From assembly GCA_022885665.1 (NCBI GenBank), contig JAGQDJ010000023.1, forward strand, positions 806,001-870,000: 64,000 nt of DNA. The letters run 5' to 3'. Position numbers and translations under genes: made by a program. The notes beneath the pieces were generated by a model. That model was not told where the DNA came from, made no database searches, and saw only the letters and a list, made by a program, of their open reading frames with translations. Origin of the DNA: Triops longicaudatus. Its lineage: Eukaryota > Arthropoda > Branchiopoda > Notostraca > Triopsidae. Each line of letters opens with the position of its first letter. Within the stretch, counting starts at the first letter, position 1. This document shows, piece after piece, positions 1 through 14,749 of the stretch.

Positions 1-3000
1 CTACAAAGGTGGCCTTGTTTACTGAAGAAGATTCTCAACAGCTTCCCAGACAGATTTTCCAAGCGCGGTCTCATATACTTGTATTGTACTGGTAAGCATT
101 AAAAACAGGTTGAGTCCCGCAACGCTTTTTCGACACGGTAAAAGAGAGCTTTTATGGACTTACTGGTAGTGAAAGTGAAAAATAGGAAAGGGTACACAAT
201 CAAGACATCCCATCCCCATGGCTGTTACACAACCGGGCATGCAAAAAGCATTAAACACAGAAATTCGTTTCAAGTAAAGTACTCTGCCGCGAAGTTGCTT
301 TTCCTTCCCCTCCTCATCTTTGCCGTCCAAAAGCCCCTTTCGCTCCCGTTCCGCCATAACTCAAATCCTTCCCCCTAGCGGAGCAACGCTATGACAGGCC
401 ATCGCGATATGTGACATGTCAAAGGTTGGGGCGAAAGTTACCCGCACTCCACTCAGATTTGTTATGCTTTTTCTTCCACGACTCATCAAGTTGAACCTAC
501 GATTTTGAATGACTCAGCAACTGCGAATGCAACGGGTCTTGTATATCATGCACGTCAGTCCGAAAAGGACTTTAGGACCCAAACTCCACGATAGACCATA
601 CCCAACACTAAACGGTTTTCTCCCTATGGACGACTTCGATTCCAGCGCTAGCCACCCTAGCCTGTTCGGGAACCTTTTCCCCAGGAATAGCTTAGTCGAG
701 CGCCCCTAAACATGCAAATCGCCCACGCGATCAAGTCATTCACATCGGAAACGCATTTTCCTGTGCAATATTACAACCATTTGAAGCTCATTGCCTTTTC
801 TTCTCCGTTCCTATGACGAGTCACTATCCTGCATGTATGCTGCCTAGGTTCAATATGTTACCCCAATTCAAGCCTGGCTGCTGAAAAGCTCCTGTCTATA
901 ACAAGAACCTGGAAATGATGTACGGGTCACTGGGGGTTAATTCAACATAAATGGTCGAGATCGTTCAGCGCTCCCAGTTGCAGGTGTGCAAACCAATGCA
1001 ATTTTACAACGAGCACTGGACCAACTTCCAAGTCCAGGACCTCAACACTAGCAACGTGGACTGGCTCCTTGGCTAATGTCCATCCCCCGGTGCCCTCCGG
1101 ATCAAGGTATTTACCCCCTGTGTCGGCAATAAACCCAATGGTTAACCTAGCCCAGTGGCAATTATGCTATTTCCTTGACTCGAGTAACGTCTGTCTTTGG
1201 GTCTAACCATTGCGGGTCATTACACATCTTTTTTTTTTTTCTTCTCGGAAACTTTGTATATCCTTTCCGGAAGCACGGTCGAAGGAACTCAATATGTATC
1301 AAGTTACCGTGTGCCGTCCAATGTTACCCACCGGCCCCACTAACCATCGAATATATAGCGCATTAATAACGCAAAGTACTCAGCTGCTGCAGAAGCTGTT
1401 GTCTTGTCTTCACCTTGCGGTGAACCCATAACCCTACACCTTAACCATTAGCACGTTCTGGTGTGGTCGTTTATCAAAGTACAAAAGCAGGCGAAGGGGG
1501 AGAAAAAAGGAAGAGAAACATTACTATGGTAGTTTCCCTCCTTTAAGAAAAAACTGTGCTGCGGTTGCCCCAAGGAATTTTCTGTCACCTTAAACAAGAA
1601 AATAAAGAACCTGCTTAAGACCTGCTTATTATCTCCGCACCTAGGCACAAGGGAAAAAACTCGCTAACTACAAAAAGCAATTTTGTTTAACAAATTTGCC
1701 ACAAGTAAGCAAGCACACATTCCGTAAATCAAATTTCGCAAGGCAAGGCTCTATTATGTTGTCATAAATGGTTTAAGGTCTACGCTAGTCATTTGGACCA
1801 AAGTATACTTGACAAAGAAGAAATGCAAATCTATACGAGCACCAAGCTTTTTTTTAACAAGAAAGTAGATAAGATATCCACTTCATGCTCTAGCCCCCCG
1901 AAAGTGCTTTCATTCTTCGAGGTGGTCTTCTGGCATCTAACGAGCATGAAAATCAGATGCAGGTCAGGACACAGCCCGCCGATTACAGAAGGTGTGAAGA
2001 CAGAGAGAAATTGAAAACCAGATAAAGCTTGCGCATCGACAGCCCGAAAATAAATTTCCTCCTCCTTCCTCGTCTTCTTTAACTCCCTATAAGGGTTGGA
2101 AACTTTTTATCTTCACAGACCCTTTCTCTCTTCGTTAACCGACACCCCGAAAGGCTGCTGTTGGGGCTGATAAACGCACTTTTAAATGTTTTCCAATGAG
2201 TCGGGGTTAAATTAAATGCCGAGGTAAGTTTCCACTTAACTTACAAGCCTACCAAGCCACCCATTTTTCACCCATCAGTCAGCCCATTTTGGAAAATATC
2301 CACATGGAAATACTTTTACAATGGAAATAGTTTTCCCTTTACGACCTTTTTCTCACAGCATGGGGTGTGAAAACAGACGCAGAAGCCTCCCGTGTTATCA
2401 CGGGATTATTTACACAAGGCTCGGTGGGCTTTTTTAGCCCAACTAGGACAGGAGGCCTTTTTGGATTTCAAATTTTTCTACTTCCACTCTACCTTGGCAG
2501 CACAGCTGGACAAGTTCAACACGCCCAAGAAACGGATGCATCTAAACAATATTCGAGATATTCAGTTAACGAGGGTAAATTACCTGTTTCGGTGAAGAGG
2601 TGCGATTTTGAAGGGAGAGAAAGTGAAGGAAATATCAGGGCGTGATGATCTAACTTTTTTCATTACTGAAGAAAAGTCACTTGGTTACTTCTGCAGAATC
2701 TCTTAACAGCGAGGGACTAACCATATTTCCAGGAAAGCAAACGTAAGCCAAAAACTGTCACTCATTCGGCCTAACTTATTTCCGTTTCCTACACACGTGG
2801 AAATTTCCTCCCAAATGAGTTCCTTTCTTGACGGTGTACATTTTTACTCCCGAAGTAGACAAGTTTGTTGAACTCGCTAGAGAATAACTGCAGTTGAATA
2901 GATCCTCTTGTACAAAGAGCGACACTGTCGATATAGTTAAAACGAACTTTTTATGCAATTGCGTCCTTGACGAGACATTAGAGAAAATGCGTGCAAAAAA

Positions 3001-6000
3001 GAAAAGAAAAAGAAATTACAACAAAAAGTAGCTCTTGTAGAGCTTTTCCGACAATTTTCGAGATCTCAGTGGAATAGAAGCTCGTGCGTGGGCTGAAAAT
3101 TTCATGACTGAATAACGTGGTTAAATTTACACACAAAAAAATAAATAAATAAAAAAGCATTATAAATAAGTGAAGCTTTATGCAAAGAATCCAAACTTGG
3201 TCTCTCAAGCGTTTGTAAAATTAAACGTACACACTTCTCAGAGCAGAATGTGTGCGATTTCCACACACCCATTTCTAAATTTGGTAATCCACCAACTAGG
3301 TAACTTCCTTTTTCTAATGCAAATTTTTCTGATGCTGAAAAAGGAAAACATATGAACGTTTCAGAAAAGTGGACGGAAGATTTCAGTAAGTTAATATGAA
3401 AAACGAGGAAAATGTAATTATGCAACGCAAACTGGTAATAATATTGTCAGGTTTGATTTATGGCATTTTGGTACCAGGTCAGAATTCAATTTACGTATTA
3501 ACACGTCTTTAGTTAAAAAGTAACGGCGTCAGGTGCCAATGAGAGTCGGAAACGAAAGGTGACGCTTCAAGAGAAGCTTATTACGATTTTTTTTTCTTCA
3601 CCGGGCATCTGGCAATGTTGGGAATGTTACGTTAGAAACACATTACGCAAGCGTTCCGAAAAAGTTTACAAATGACTTTGACGCCGGAAATCCATTCATT
3701 TTCCCGACTCAGCACTGGCCGACAGGGACACCAGCTTAGACAGTGAATGGGACGAGTACGTGTCTCTAGCAAAATAAGGGAGATGGAAAGTCTTGCTTTC
3801 ACATTTCTTTAATATATGACATGCGTGGCCAGCACGGGTAAATGTCATCTACATTGCAACATTTGTAGAAAAATCCCAGCTTTAATATTCCATATAGCGT
3901 GCCACTAATGGATGAAGGCCATACTTTGACAAAGAAACAGACAATGCAAAAAATCTGTCTAGGAAACAGTTTTCTAAGCAGCACATATGCAAATTTATGT
4001 TTGCACGCAACCTTTTACAAATCTCGTACACAAGCGAACGAGGAAAAGGAGGATACTTCATTTCATCTATTTAAATTTATAGCTGTAATGGATAAAGAAG
4101 GGCAAAAAAGCAGCTTTTAAAAGTTGCACAGTTTTTGAACCCTAATTAGATTTCATTTAAGTGTCTGATTTCATTGGACATGTTACTCTTCATGCTTTCA
4201 GTAAGCTATTTACTGAAGGCGTTTGCGTCTTCAGTTCCATCTGCCCAAACGTGAGCAAACAAAATCTTGTTTGAAAACAAGCCTCGGTAGCTGTTCTACA
4301 TGAAAGAAGAACGGTTTGGCATCCATCAGTTGTTTTCAGCTTTGTTTTTATTACTGACTAAACGGTACAATCAGAGTTATTTGCTGAAGGTTAATGAATG
4401 AGTCATCCTTTCCGAGTGAAAAGCCCCCCACTTACGTGACACGGTCCTATGATGCATGATGTCTATACGCCGAGCAGTTTAGTAACCTGAAGAACACACA
4501 AAATAGCATTTGCCGGCATTGCCGGTCTCGAAAATATCCTTACGGCGCAGCCAACTTTTGGAAGACTTGAACGCTTTTGTTATGCATATAAGGGACTGGG
4601 TAATGAAAAATCCTTTGAAAGTCCTTTCAAATCAAAATTATTTCATCACGTCATAAAAAATACTCGCCTGGATGACAAAGAGCTATGGCACCCATCAACA
4701 CGTCAATCCTGCTATTGTCGAGAAAAGAATAGTTCCCCGAGCCAACTTTTCTTTTTGCTAAGCACCACCAAATTTTGCTTTGCTACGACCTAGCGAAAAT
4801 GACAAGATCCACATTAGGGTTTGGTTAATGTATGCCTTATTAGCATGCATTGTCGCGTTTCTAGGAGACAAACAAATTAAATTATCCTGCTTGGCCCACC
4901 TCGGCACTTTCCGAAAGGTGTCAATCTGACAAGCTGTCTATGACCGTCCTTATTGTTACCTATCCGAAATCCCATTGTAGGAAGTGCCTATAAGCCAGCC
5001 AGAAGAAATATACTGCCGCGCACATGCGAAGGTTCCTTAAACAAATTCCCTGTGAATTCTTGTCTTGGGACCCATATTCTTCCAAACTGGGTGCTTTTCT
5101 CCTCTCAGCATCTTTTATCTCCGGATCCGCGACTAGTCCCAACTCCCTTAAGCTGGAGGAGCACACATGAAATGTCAGATTATCTTGTTTGTCGTCAGCG
5201 TCTCCGCTCTTGTTTTCTGACCAGTTTCACTCCCTACGGTTATACAACCTACCAAAGCGTCTCGTCCAATTCTTCTCGCTGTCTTCTTACCCTGAAGAGG
5301 GTGAGACTTAGCCAGCAGTGAAGCTCACTGAATAAGAGATGTGCTGTGTGCGACGAATCTGGCAATAGTCGAGCACCATTGTTGTGCTCTGTATTTCCCT
5401 CTCGGCGCACAGAGAACGTTCTTGCTTCCTATTCTTTTCCCAATTACATCTTCTCCTGGCTTAAACTACACCCACCCCTATGAGCCACCCGACCTTCCCA
5501 TAACAATACGACTAACGGAAACCAAGGAGGATGCTAATAAGGTTGTGCTGCCGATTAAACTTTCCCGGTATTTGATTTACTCAAACAATCCATCACTTTG
5601 TGCCAATCATGTCAATACGATCTGATGTCGAGCGAATATCTGTCAAACAAGAACCTCACGTATCGACGTATCGAACAATAGGTTAGGGCTGGTTAGCGGT
5701 TAGACTTTCTCTTTACGCTATGGTGCAACAAAACAAGGTCGTGCAGCTACAGAAACCTCGCCGACTTTATCAATCGACAAGGTACTTGAGAAAGGAAGTG
5801 AACACGCAATGTTGGAATCGAACGATTTTAGCTTAGGTGTCAAGCTCACATGCAAATGAGAGTTAACCACGTTCCCCTAGTTTTCTTCAATTTTGCTTTT
5901 CGTCAGCGCGCCTTTTTCACTCTGTACCGCCTTGAAACTCAAATACTGGATACAGAACACGTCGAAGCCTAATCCGGTCCTGTCACGAAGCTCTTCTACT

Positions 6001-9000
6001 AAACACTAACATCGGAGTATTGTCGCAAAGCGAAAAACAGAAAACTTCAACCGTCTCTCAAGCAAATTTATCTCTGTCACTCTTTATATACCCTACCCGC
6101 TTTTAGAGGAGACAACGCCGACTGCAATACGGAAGCAAGTGTCCAAGCCCTTACGTGGGGAGTAAGAAAATAGCGCTAGTGAGTTTTAAAATAACTGACA
6201 TTCACTACGTTCTTGTTAGTAAGATTAAAAGGCTCTCTTCTTGTTTTGCTAAAATATCGAACGTAATTTTCCCATGAATATTCAAAGTTCTAATACCATG
6301 TTACATTCTTAACGGCGGATTGCGACAGTTTGTCTTCAACTTTCGAGAAAAAAATCGTAGTAAATGAATAAAAAGAAATATTATTATATTTCTTTAAAAA
6401 AATCTGGTTTAATAGTAAACAGAATGCAAGTGGAAGCCCAGAATGATCGCTTGTGAAAAGTAAACTCATCGATAATCAAAGCGAGTTGAATGGCCGTCCG
6501 CTGTGAGAAAAAGCACACAGAGCTTCTCTCCCGCAGAAATCCGGACCGACAAGGAAGTAAATAGCCGTCGAGCTCAACTCGAGCAGTGCTAAAAGATAAA
6601 CGTTACATAGCAAAGTATACATCATAACTCCGCAATGGTACACTGAACGTAATCGATATCACTTTCCTTCATCTGGAACCCCATTTCTTAAGCTGCCATG
6701 CGGCACTTCCTTTTTTTACGTACCGTGCAGTTACAGTAGCTTCATCTTGGGGACCACGCACCATTGATTCAATTTGCTGGCGATATCGACCTCGGGGTCC
6801 AATCCAGCATCCCATCATATATGGCATTTCCAGATTCAGAATTAGAACCCAAAACTCTGCCAGCAAAGTCAAATCGACCTAAGCCCAATAATGCTCGCAT
6901 CCTTGGCTCTTTATAGCAGGTTCCCATGGCAGCCTCACCTTTCTTATAATAAGCAATAAGCTTTTGATGCAACAACCATTTCGCTGCAAGAACAAAAATG
7001 TCACTCACGTCGACTTGCTGAATGAATTGTCCAGATGACCAGGAAGTGTAAGCTTCATCTACTGGAACAGAACTTAAAAGACTCGAGACAAAGGAACTCA
7101 TTATCTTCGCGTAGCACAACTTCAAATGTAGGTATATGCCCAAATTAAGCTTTTAAAAGAAAAATATCTACTCCGAATAAACTAAAAGCTGTTTCATACC
7201 AGAAATTCTACGAAATAGTAAGTTTAATTTCAAATAAACAATAGCAAACGCTTTGTTTATTTGAAACTAAATTTATTTGAAAGCAAATAATTATATTCCA
7301 AACGTGCCTTCATTGAGTTGAAAAATAAGTACCATCTGTTAAAAGGTGAATTTTGCTAACCAGTTTTGTCGTTTTTAACCACGGTGCTCATATTTAACCT
7401 TTACTCTCTAAACATATTATGACGTTTTTAAATTTGTCTGACATTGCACTCTGTATACTTTCTAGGATATTCACGCTGGAAAGGACAAGCGGATGGAAAA
7501 TTTTGACGACAGCCTGGCCGATTGAACCACGTGTAGATACGAGAGTTCCGCTGTATGGCTTTATTCATAAGCGGAACGAAGATAATTTACCTACTAATTT
7601 GAAGTTCCTATGAGAGAAGATTCAATAATATTCACGCTGATGCGTAGTGTCCCGACTGCTTAATGCAAGGTCAGCAGAGTGTAATTTACGATCATTATTG
7701 ACTAAGCTTATGTTCCAATTAGCTTCCTTTTCCCGAAAGTCAGAAGGGAGGCAGTCCTCTCTCTTTGACATCGCGATGTACTTAAACTCTTGAGTCAACA
7801 TAACTCGGGCTTCTAACTCTATTAAAGGCACACGCCGTAGCCGCTGTTTCAGCAAAAATCTGCGCTAACAGTCCCAGCCTCCTGCTGTTGGTCCTCGTAC
7901 AAAGCTATATTACTGCTGCGATGTGAACGTGCGGGAGAGCTCCCTTCACTCCGAAGATTCTAAAAGGATGCTTCAGGAAGAAACAAGTCTTGGAGGGGGG
8001 TCAAAAGAGAGCTGTCTCTTTGTCACGGAGACAGATACCTAACCAGCGGGTGTTTCTTTTTCTCGGTCTCGTCAATTGCAGAACGCTGAAAGTACACAGA
8101 GACGCAGAAACGTTGGGAGGTAAAAACCACTGTCCAGAAGACTCTATAGCCTAACCAGAAGTTATATGGAAAAATAGATAAAAGTCCCTTTTTCGAGTTG
8201 CGGGTTTTCTCGGAGCCAAACAAAATCTCCGAGCACTGAACAAAGGTAAAAGCTACAAGCCAAGGAAAGCTTTATCCTAGGGCCACAGTGAAACATGTCA
8301 AACGGAAATGAAACGCTGCCAACAATACTTCAGTTCCGTTTCGAGTTCTTACACAGCAAGCGGAAGTTCTCCATTGCGCAACTTCAAAATCTATTTACCT
8401 ACGCCGTTCCACTTCATTGCACATCATTATGTCCACCACCTACCCAGTTGGTAACAGTGATGCTATTAAGATTCTTCTTCGTTATACAAGAAATAGGGGT
8501 GCTTGAGTGCTTACCAATTCCAACCCTCTAATAGTGCTTTGCATGAAACACTCGATGAACCGTGCAGAAGACGGACTTAAATCTCACCTGTCCACTTGGC
8601 TGGAACATGCCGTGATAGGTTTTCAGGAACTCTAATGGTCGATACAGAACGTACCATACGCTTTTGCACACGATAATACATGTTAATACTAATTACTGTT
8701 ACTAATAGCAAGCACGTTCTTATTTGTGTAGAAACCTATTTTCATTCTGACGACAATTGTTACTGCCAAAATTTGCTTCTTATAGTTCCTCCAAGAAAGA
8801 CTCACCGACCAGTAGTCCAAAAGGAGCTCATGAATGCTACGCAAACTCCTTTTCATTAGATACTAGAGACGAAAGTGTACATGAGGAAAAACCATTCTCT
8901 CAGTGATGAGGCTATGTAGTAAATGAGATGTTGCATTTATCATTCTCTCTTCCTTTGAGAGCTCATCGCTTTGATGTGCATGTAGCAAACTTCCACTTTT

Positions 9001-12000
9001 ACGACGGATAAAGTATAACATCGGCTTACATTAGGTTTGCCTCTTTAAAAACTGACTATTCGTGACAGCAACTTTCTTCTTCGCTGCTTTTGCTTCCTTA
9101 TTTGTACTCACATGAACAGGCAAAAATAGGACCGTCTTTTACAGATATGTGTGCATCCAAAGCAAAACCAAAGCGCATATTCATTACCCTAATTAATATA
9201 TCCCCTTAGTAGACTATTGGTGCCCTTTTCACAGTCTGTAACCCCCTTTCAAATATCTGAATCGTTCACCGTGAAAAGCACAGGTCTATACGCTTATTTG
9301 GGACCCCAACTCTTCTTTGTATTTTCATCCATAAATCGACAAAATAAGTTCGTTCGTGTCTTTTCCATCGAACATATCCAACGATGTTTGTTAAACAACA
9401 GGACAGAAAGAGAACTCCAGGCCTGTCAAAGTGCCACGGCAAGTTCTACACTATCTTTCAGTAATAGCCATTTCCAACTGCAAGGTAAACTGAGACGTGC
9501 AGAGATGTGCACGAGATATTCATATGCGCGTGATACCTTCGATCTGATATCCAACGCCGCTGAAGTGTAATATTGGTACATAGTGTAGTTGCTATAGTTA
9601 CAAAAAGCGAAATTATTAATTATGTTTTACGTCTGTGTTTACAAATTATGCATACTGATTCACATAACATTTACCGGAAGTACACATTTTGTAAATAAAG
9701 CGCAGTAATTGTTTACATTTTAACGGAAGTACAACGCAATACATGCGTACATGCGGCAAAATTATATATGTTCTATATTTACGATAAAGAAATAAAAATT
9801 AGTTAAGTTCTGTAAAAACTTAAAAGCTAAAATGTGACCTTTTCAGTGTTGCAATTATGTTACTCAGCTAGTAAAAAGTATAGCTTAAAGGAAAAGCGCA
9901 AATAGGCCAATGGTTTCGCCCTTTCTCTGAATCAAAACAGGCCTTTTCATACACAATAGCAGAATATGCCATTTCGTGTGTTCATATGCCATCATCCTAG
10001 AAGACAAGATTTTCGACCATATCCGAAATACTGAACAGGAGAAGGATACAAAGTTCTGACTTGTATAATGGGTGAGGCGAAATTGCACCATATCATGTAT
10101 TTTGGAAAAGATCCGACTTTTCGCTCGGTCAACCAACATTGGCATTTCTTACCTAGGACGGTGACTTGGAACAATGTTTCTTCAGGAAACGGGTTGCACT
10201 GGGGCCAACGAAGCATCTCTCAGTGGAGCAAGAGAATCAATAACGAAGCAAAACTAAGTTGAGCAAAAACCACCAACTTGCTCATCGCGGCTCTTCCGTT
10301 CACACTTCCAAGCTCGACCTTCCCAGGCCGTGCTACAGCCAATGAAAACGACGGCTAAGGTCGCGTATGCTAGAAATTATTAGACATACTCTCACTTCTC
10401 TCACCCTACGTCCACCAAAAAGCTGAAATTACGGTATATGATACACTGCATTTTAGACCTACTGTCAGGGTAAATACGTCTTTTCACAGAAGCCTACTCC
10501 CAGTCAACAGTAAACAAAATGGCTCTGCTTCTATCGCCGGGTGTCGATACTCCCATTCTTCAAGATAAACTTCAACGTCGCTGTGAAAAATGTATCACCC
10601 AGGGGATCCTTGCTGAAATGACCCTGTTCACCCATCCCCAAGTCAACAAGCAACTCGGCTTTGTCAGGCGACATTATCTCTGAGTAACTTAATTGACATA
10701 TGACAACAAATAGACAGGCTAAACTCGAAAATTATGTGTAAAACTCCACCCGAAAAGTCATCATGTATTTCTCAGCGAGAGGAATACAAAAGTGGGAAAA
10801 GATTTAACACTTGGGGGAAAGACGTACACCTACGCTTAATTATTAAGAAATCATTTCTACGGAGCCGTAACATCAGCCCAGTAGTTCTGAATCCCGTTTT
10901 TCCCTAATTAGGCAATCCGGCAAGTTGCAGACAAGAAACAAGAACAAAGCTCGTGCATAAGCTAATTTTAAAGTCACTGGAGCGTGGGTCTAACAAGTAG
11001 GAGCGCTAATACGGAATTTAAGGAGCAAGAAGTTTAGAAAGGTTCACCTGATTCGACAATCACGTCCATGCACACACACAGAGAAGCTCCCGAGCTTTAC
11101 CGTACCAGCATGGATAACTTGTCTGGGGCTTTTCAAGTTGTTCAGAGCTTACAATTTATTTCGCACTTCAAACAAAGATTCACGCGTTACCCTTTAGGGC
11201 CCTTATTTGAATACTCAGCCCCGGACTACTTTGAAACAAAAAGTCATGGCAGATGCAGTTGTATAATTGAAAAACGCTGAAAGGAATAATACATCTTTAA
11301 TAAACAAGTCGTGAAACTCTGTAGAGCATCATTGCGCGGTGCTTGCAATCCTTGTTCAATATGAAGATAGTACGGACTGGTACCAAACTTACTTTCACAA
11401 GTCTATCTTGCCTATCAGCTGTATTGACGAGAAGGAGGGAAAACCCTACCTTTCTTGACATACAGACAAATGTGGCGTGGAATAGAAGGCGAAGTAGAGG
11501 CAGCTGGGCTTTCTGAAAACTAAATTGGAAAAGTGGGGTTACATGGAAAAGAGCAATGCAGGCGGATTGCAATAGTTTCTACGTGCTTGCGTCATTTCCA
11601 ACAAAAGACACTAAATCCGTTTGTTTCTCTCTTTCTTGGCACATGGTTTAACAAAGAGTGTCTTTGCGTTCCATACCTATTTAAACGGGAAGACAGCATT
11701 TTTCCTGCCAGAACATAGATCGTGGGCAACTGAAATGCGTGTTCTGATGACCTTTTACTTTTTGGTTGTAAAAATGCTAGCTTGATGTAAAAAGTGCAAT
11801 GCAACCAGTGCTTCAACACTAATCCTCAAACGGAGACACGCAAGGCGACTAGTACGACGCCATAATCAGAAGTGCGATAGCGAAATGAAAATTCAATTAA
11901 ATTGGGTATAGGACTAATAAATTATGTACCTGGCGATTAGAGAACAGGAAGATAATTGTCCGCGAATATAAATTCGGGGCGCGGTGTTGAGAATGTCATT

Positions 12001-13270
12001 TGAAAAATTTCGAATCGTCTTCATCCACTTTTTGAAAGAGGCGCTCCTGTGCACCGGACAGGGGCTACGTTTCGGCAACAGAGTGTATACAAGCAAACGT
12101 GATGCTCATTTATCAACTTTCTAGACCTGGGAAAAAAGCTGTGCAGTGCCTGGGCTCATTGTATGGATCGCGGAACTTATGGGGATGGCTAAACACCATC
12201 ACGAACAAGTAATCAATTGGAGAAAATACTAAGATTACAGGGAATTTAATACGTGTAAATACGACATACCATATCCACTAATTTAGGCAACCTTCAGGAC
12301 TCTGCTGTGATCTATTGGCAGAATAAGTAACCGCTCTTGGTTGGCAGGCTACTACACCAGGTTTCGCCATTGTATAGGAGACGAGGGGAACCCGAACAAA
12401 AATCCAAACGTGAATAAGATAAACCGGAGCTAGGATGACTTGAACTTAAAACAATAAATAGATAAACATTGATCATGTAGATTTTTTATCTGCGGTTTGT
12501 TGCATATTTGCATAATTTATAGCATTTTTTCGTGTTGCACAAATGCGATTTTTTTCCAGTATTCGTTTAGGAGCTGCAGAGCTCTGACAGCATTGAAACG
12601 ATCGATATATGCATCGCGTAGAAAATATGGCCGTCAATAAATTGGCGTGTTTTGCCCAGCTTGACAACAATGTAACTTTCAGGTCTACTGCTTCGTTCCG
12701 GTAAAAGTCTCCAGTACCCGAAGCCTTATCCTCCCAACATCCGAACCACTGCAGACTGAAGTCAAAAAATGTCGAAAAAGCGTAGACTCTTAACGAAAAT
12801 TCTATGTCTCTTGGCAACAGCGCAATCTTAGTTTCTTTGGAACTTGGTTGTTCGAATAGTTTCGGAAATAAATTGATTTAGGCTCATTTTTCCCCCATTT
12901 TTGCCAGTCGCGCTTTCGGACTAGTGCACGACGTAATTATGAGTCACAGGAGACTAATGTAAACAAACAATTTTGCAAGTGTGAATGCATGGTTAAGTTT
13001 CATTTTCGAAAGAAAATGCCATGCCACTGTGTGCTTGAAAAAATATTTGAATTACACAGAAAATAATGTACATAGAAGAAGTAGAATAGGATAGTGATTA
13101 TTCGTATAGATCTATTTCATACACATTGACGCAGAATTTCAGTCGCCGTTGTATGTTCTGAAGGTCATAGTGGTTGTACGAATGGAAAGTTTGGTAGCAT
13201 TTAATTTTAGCCTAACTTGTAGCGTAATTTCTACTTTCGTATTTCTATTCATGCAATTCGAACTTATTTT
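1..13270. other. Gene-poor region, no recognisable gene
   Basis: I read both strands and found no protein family, RNA gene or transposon ends. Open frames are short (the longest is about 124 codons) and of unremarkable composition, and none joins to a neighbour through plausible splice sites into a known domain. Base composition is moderately AT-rich with scattered homopolymer tracts. A perfect 13-bp inverted repeat lies at 7228-7266 and is listed separately. The contrast with the packed genes that follow is marked. The region could hold regulatory DNA, noncoding transcripts, a decayed repeat or fast-evolving genes that I cannot see. Confidence 0.5.
7228..7266. repeat. Perfect 13-bp inverted repeat (hairpin)
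   Basis: TTTCAAATAAACA at 7228-7240 is repeated exactly in inverse at 7254-7266, leaving a 13-base loop. The TTTATTTGAAA part occurs once more as a direct copy a few bases downstream. It lies in noncoding AT-rich DNA. It may be a chance hairpin or part of a small decayed foldback element. Confidence 0.55.
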
Positions 13271-13924
13271 ATGGCAATTTACAGAGTAGATGAAAGCCGA
13301 ATTAAAGAAGTGGGCCCCGAGCGAGCTGCTGCAGAATGGCTTTTACGGTGCGGCGCCGCAGTCAAATGGCAAGGCGTGACGGAAAAATTGACTGATTATA
13401 ACAGTCTTCCTGTAGGTGGCTATCGAAGAATGGTTATCGAAGAAATTGATGCAACAGATTCTTGCATTATGTCAGTGGGTTTTCCACATTTAAGTATTGA
13501 CAGGTTTCTTTGATATTTTAGCAGCGAAACAAACTTAAACTCATCTTGTAGGAAGTTTAAAACACGTAAAGCGATTCATAATGCACCGTTGCAGTTATCT
13601 AGACGATGATGCTCTTCCTTTGCTAACTCACTTGCGCGAATCGCTAGAATATTTGCAACTTAGCAGCTGTGGTAATATTACAGACGAAGGAGTTTGCAGC
13701 ATCGCCCAGGCGGATCTTAAGTATAACGTCTGCAAATTCTACGCTTGAACTTCTAACTATCTCCTCTTCTTAGAACGTTGAAACATTTCCTCCTCTATGA
13801 TCTTCCCGAAGTGAAAGATCGCGAAAAGTGCGTGGAAATTCTCAAAAAGGGCCTACCCAACTGTAAAATAGAGTTCCCTTACGCACAGGCTACGGAGATA
13901 AAACCTGATTCTGAAAAAGTGTGA
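13271..13924 (+). CDS. DMAC2L: ATP synthase subunit s / factor B-like protein (DMAC2L)
   Basis: Three exons: 13271-13493, 13552-13720, 13774-13924 (about 180 aa). DMAC2L, also called ATP5S or coupling factor B, is a leucine-rich-repeat protein of the mitochondrial inner membrane linked to ATP synthase. The call rests on the family blocks EVGPERAAAEWLLRCGA, EEIDATDSCIMSVGF, SSCGNITDEG and LYDLPEVKDRE, all in the usual order. Spliced frames join cleanly with GT/AG introns of 58 and 53 bp. The start is uncertain: the chosen ATG falls just before the conserved VDxxRIxxVG block and leaves no mitochondrial targeting peptide. An acceptor-like TTTACAG lies directly after that ATG, so an upstream leader exon probably exists that I could not place. 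Confidence 0.85.
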
Positions 13925-14716
13925 AGGAAAATATGTTTTGGGCTCTTTATTCATAGATTGTACCGACGCCAGTAAAAATATAAATCTGTGTGGTACGCTG
14001 AGTTGTCATCTGTGTATATCATAGAGACAAATCATATAATATGATAATGTACATTCAAAAGTTTTGGTTGCATCAATTAACACTGAAAAGAGACTACTTG
14101 ATCATCGATAATATAGAAATAACTCTTTGTTATTTCCAGTTACTCGGTAGGTTTTCACACAAAGACACTTGTCGATAGAATATCTGACATGTTTTTATTA
14201 CAGGCTAGCACATGTTGCCATGTGGCAAGTGCCGAACGCCGCATGGGCCGGTGCCGGAACAGGCCTCATTGGGCCGGGGCTTTCTCAGTCGGCAAGTTTC
14301 AGTGCCTGTAAGCTGTGAAGTTTCGTAAAGTAGTGTGTGCACGTGAGACTTGACGAATGCATCTGCTAGAGAAGGGTTTGTCTACTTCCGGCCGACGTTC
14401 TGGGTCAAAAATTCGAAGATACTGAAAATGAAACCAAAAAATTTATTTCGGTGTCCTAAGAAAATTATCATCACTGAATTTGACGACATCTAATTAGCCG
14501 CGTTGTGTTGAGTAGTTGAGAAGCAGTAGATGGATTACGGTTCCTACCGAAATTGCTCAACTTACCCCGTATGTTCAAAGTAATCCCGGCGGACGATACT
14601 GCTTCCAAACACTGCAAGTAAGCATTCTACATCTTAATTTCAACAAGATTTATCGGGTAAAAAAAAATAGTCCAAACCCCGTTGCCTTCCACATATTTCG
14701 TCAGTGGCTGGTCCAG

Positions 14717-14749
<33 letters not shown>

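Noticed and set aside
6669..7143. Overlapping minus-strand frames of 124 and 67 codons in the gene-poor region
   Set aside because: Ordinary-looking composition but no domain I recognise, no splice partners, and the two frames overlap out of phase. Worth a database search but not supportable as a gene.
14200..14310. GC-rich patch with a short frame (MWQVPNAAWAGAGTG) after an acceptor-like site
   Set aside because: Only about 30 codons, no matching donor or family; kept as part of the spacer.
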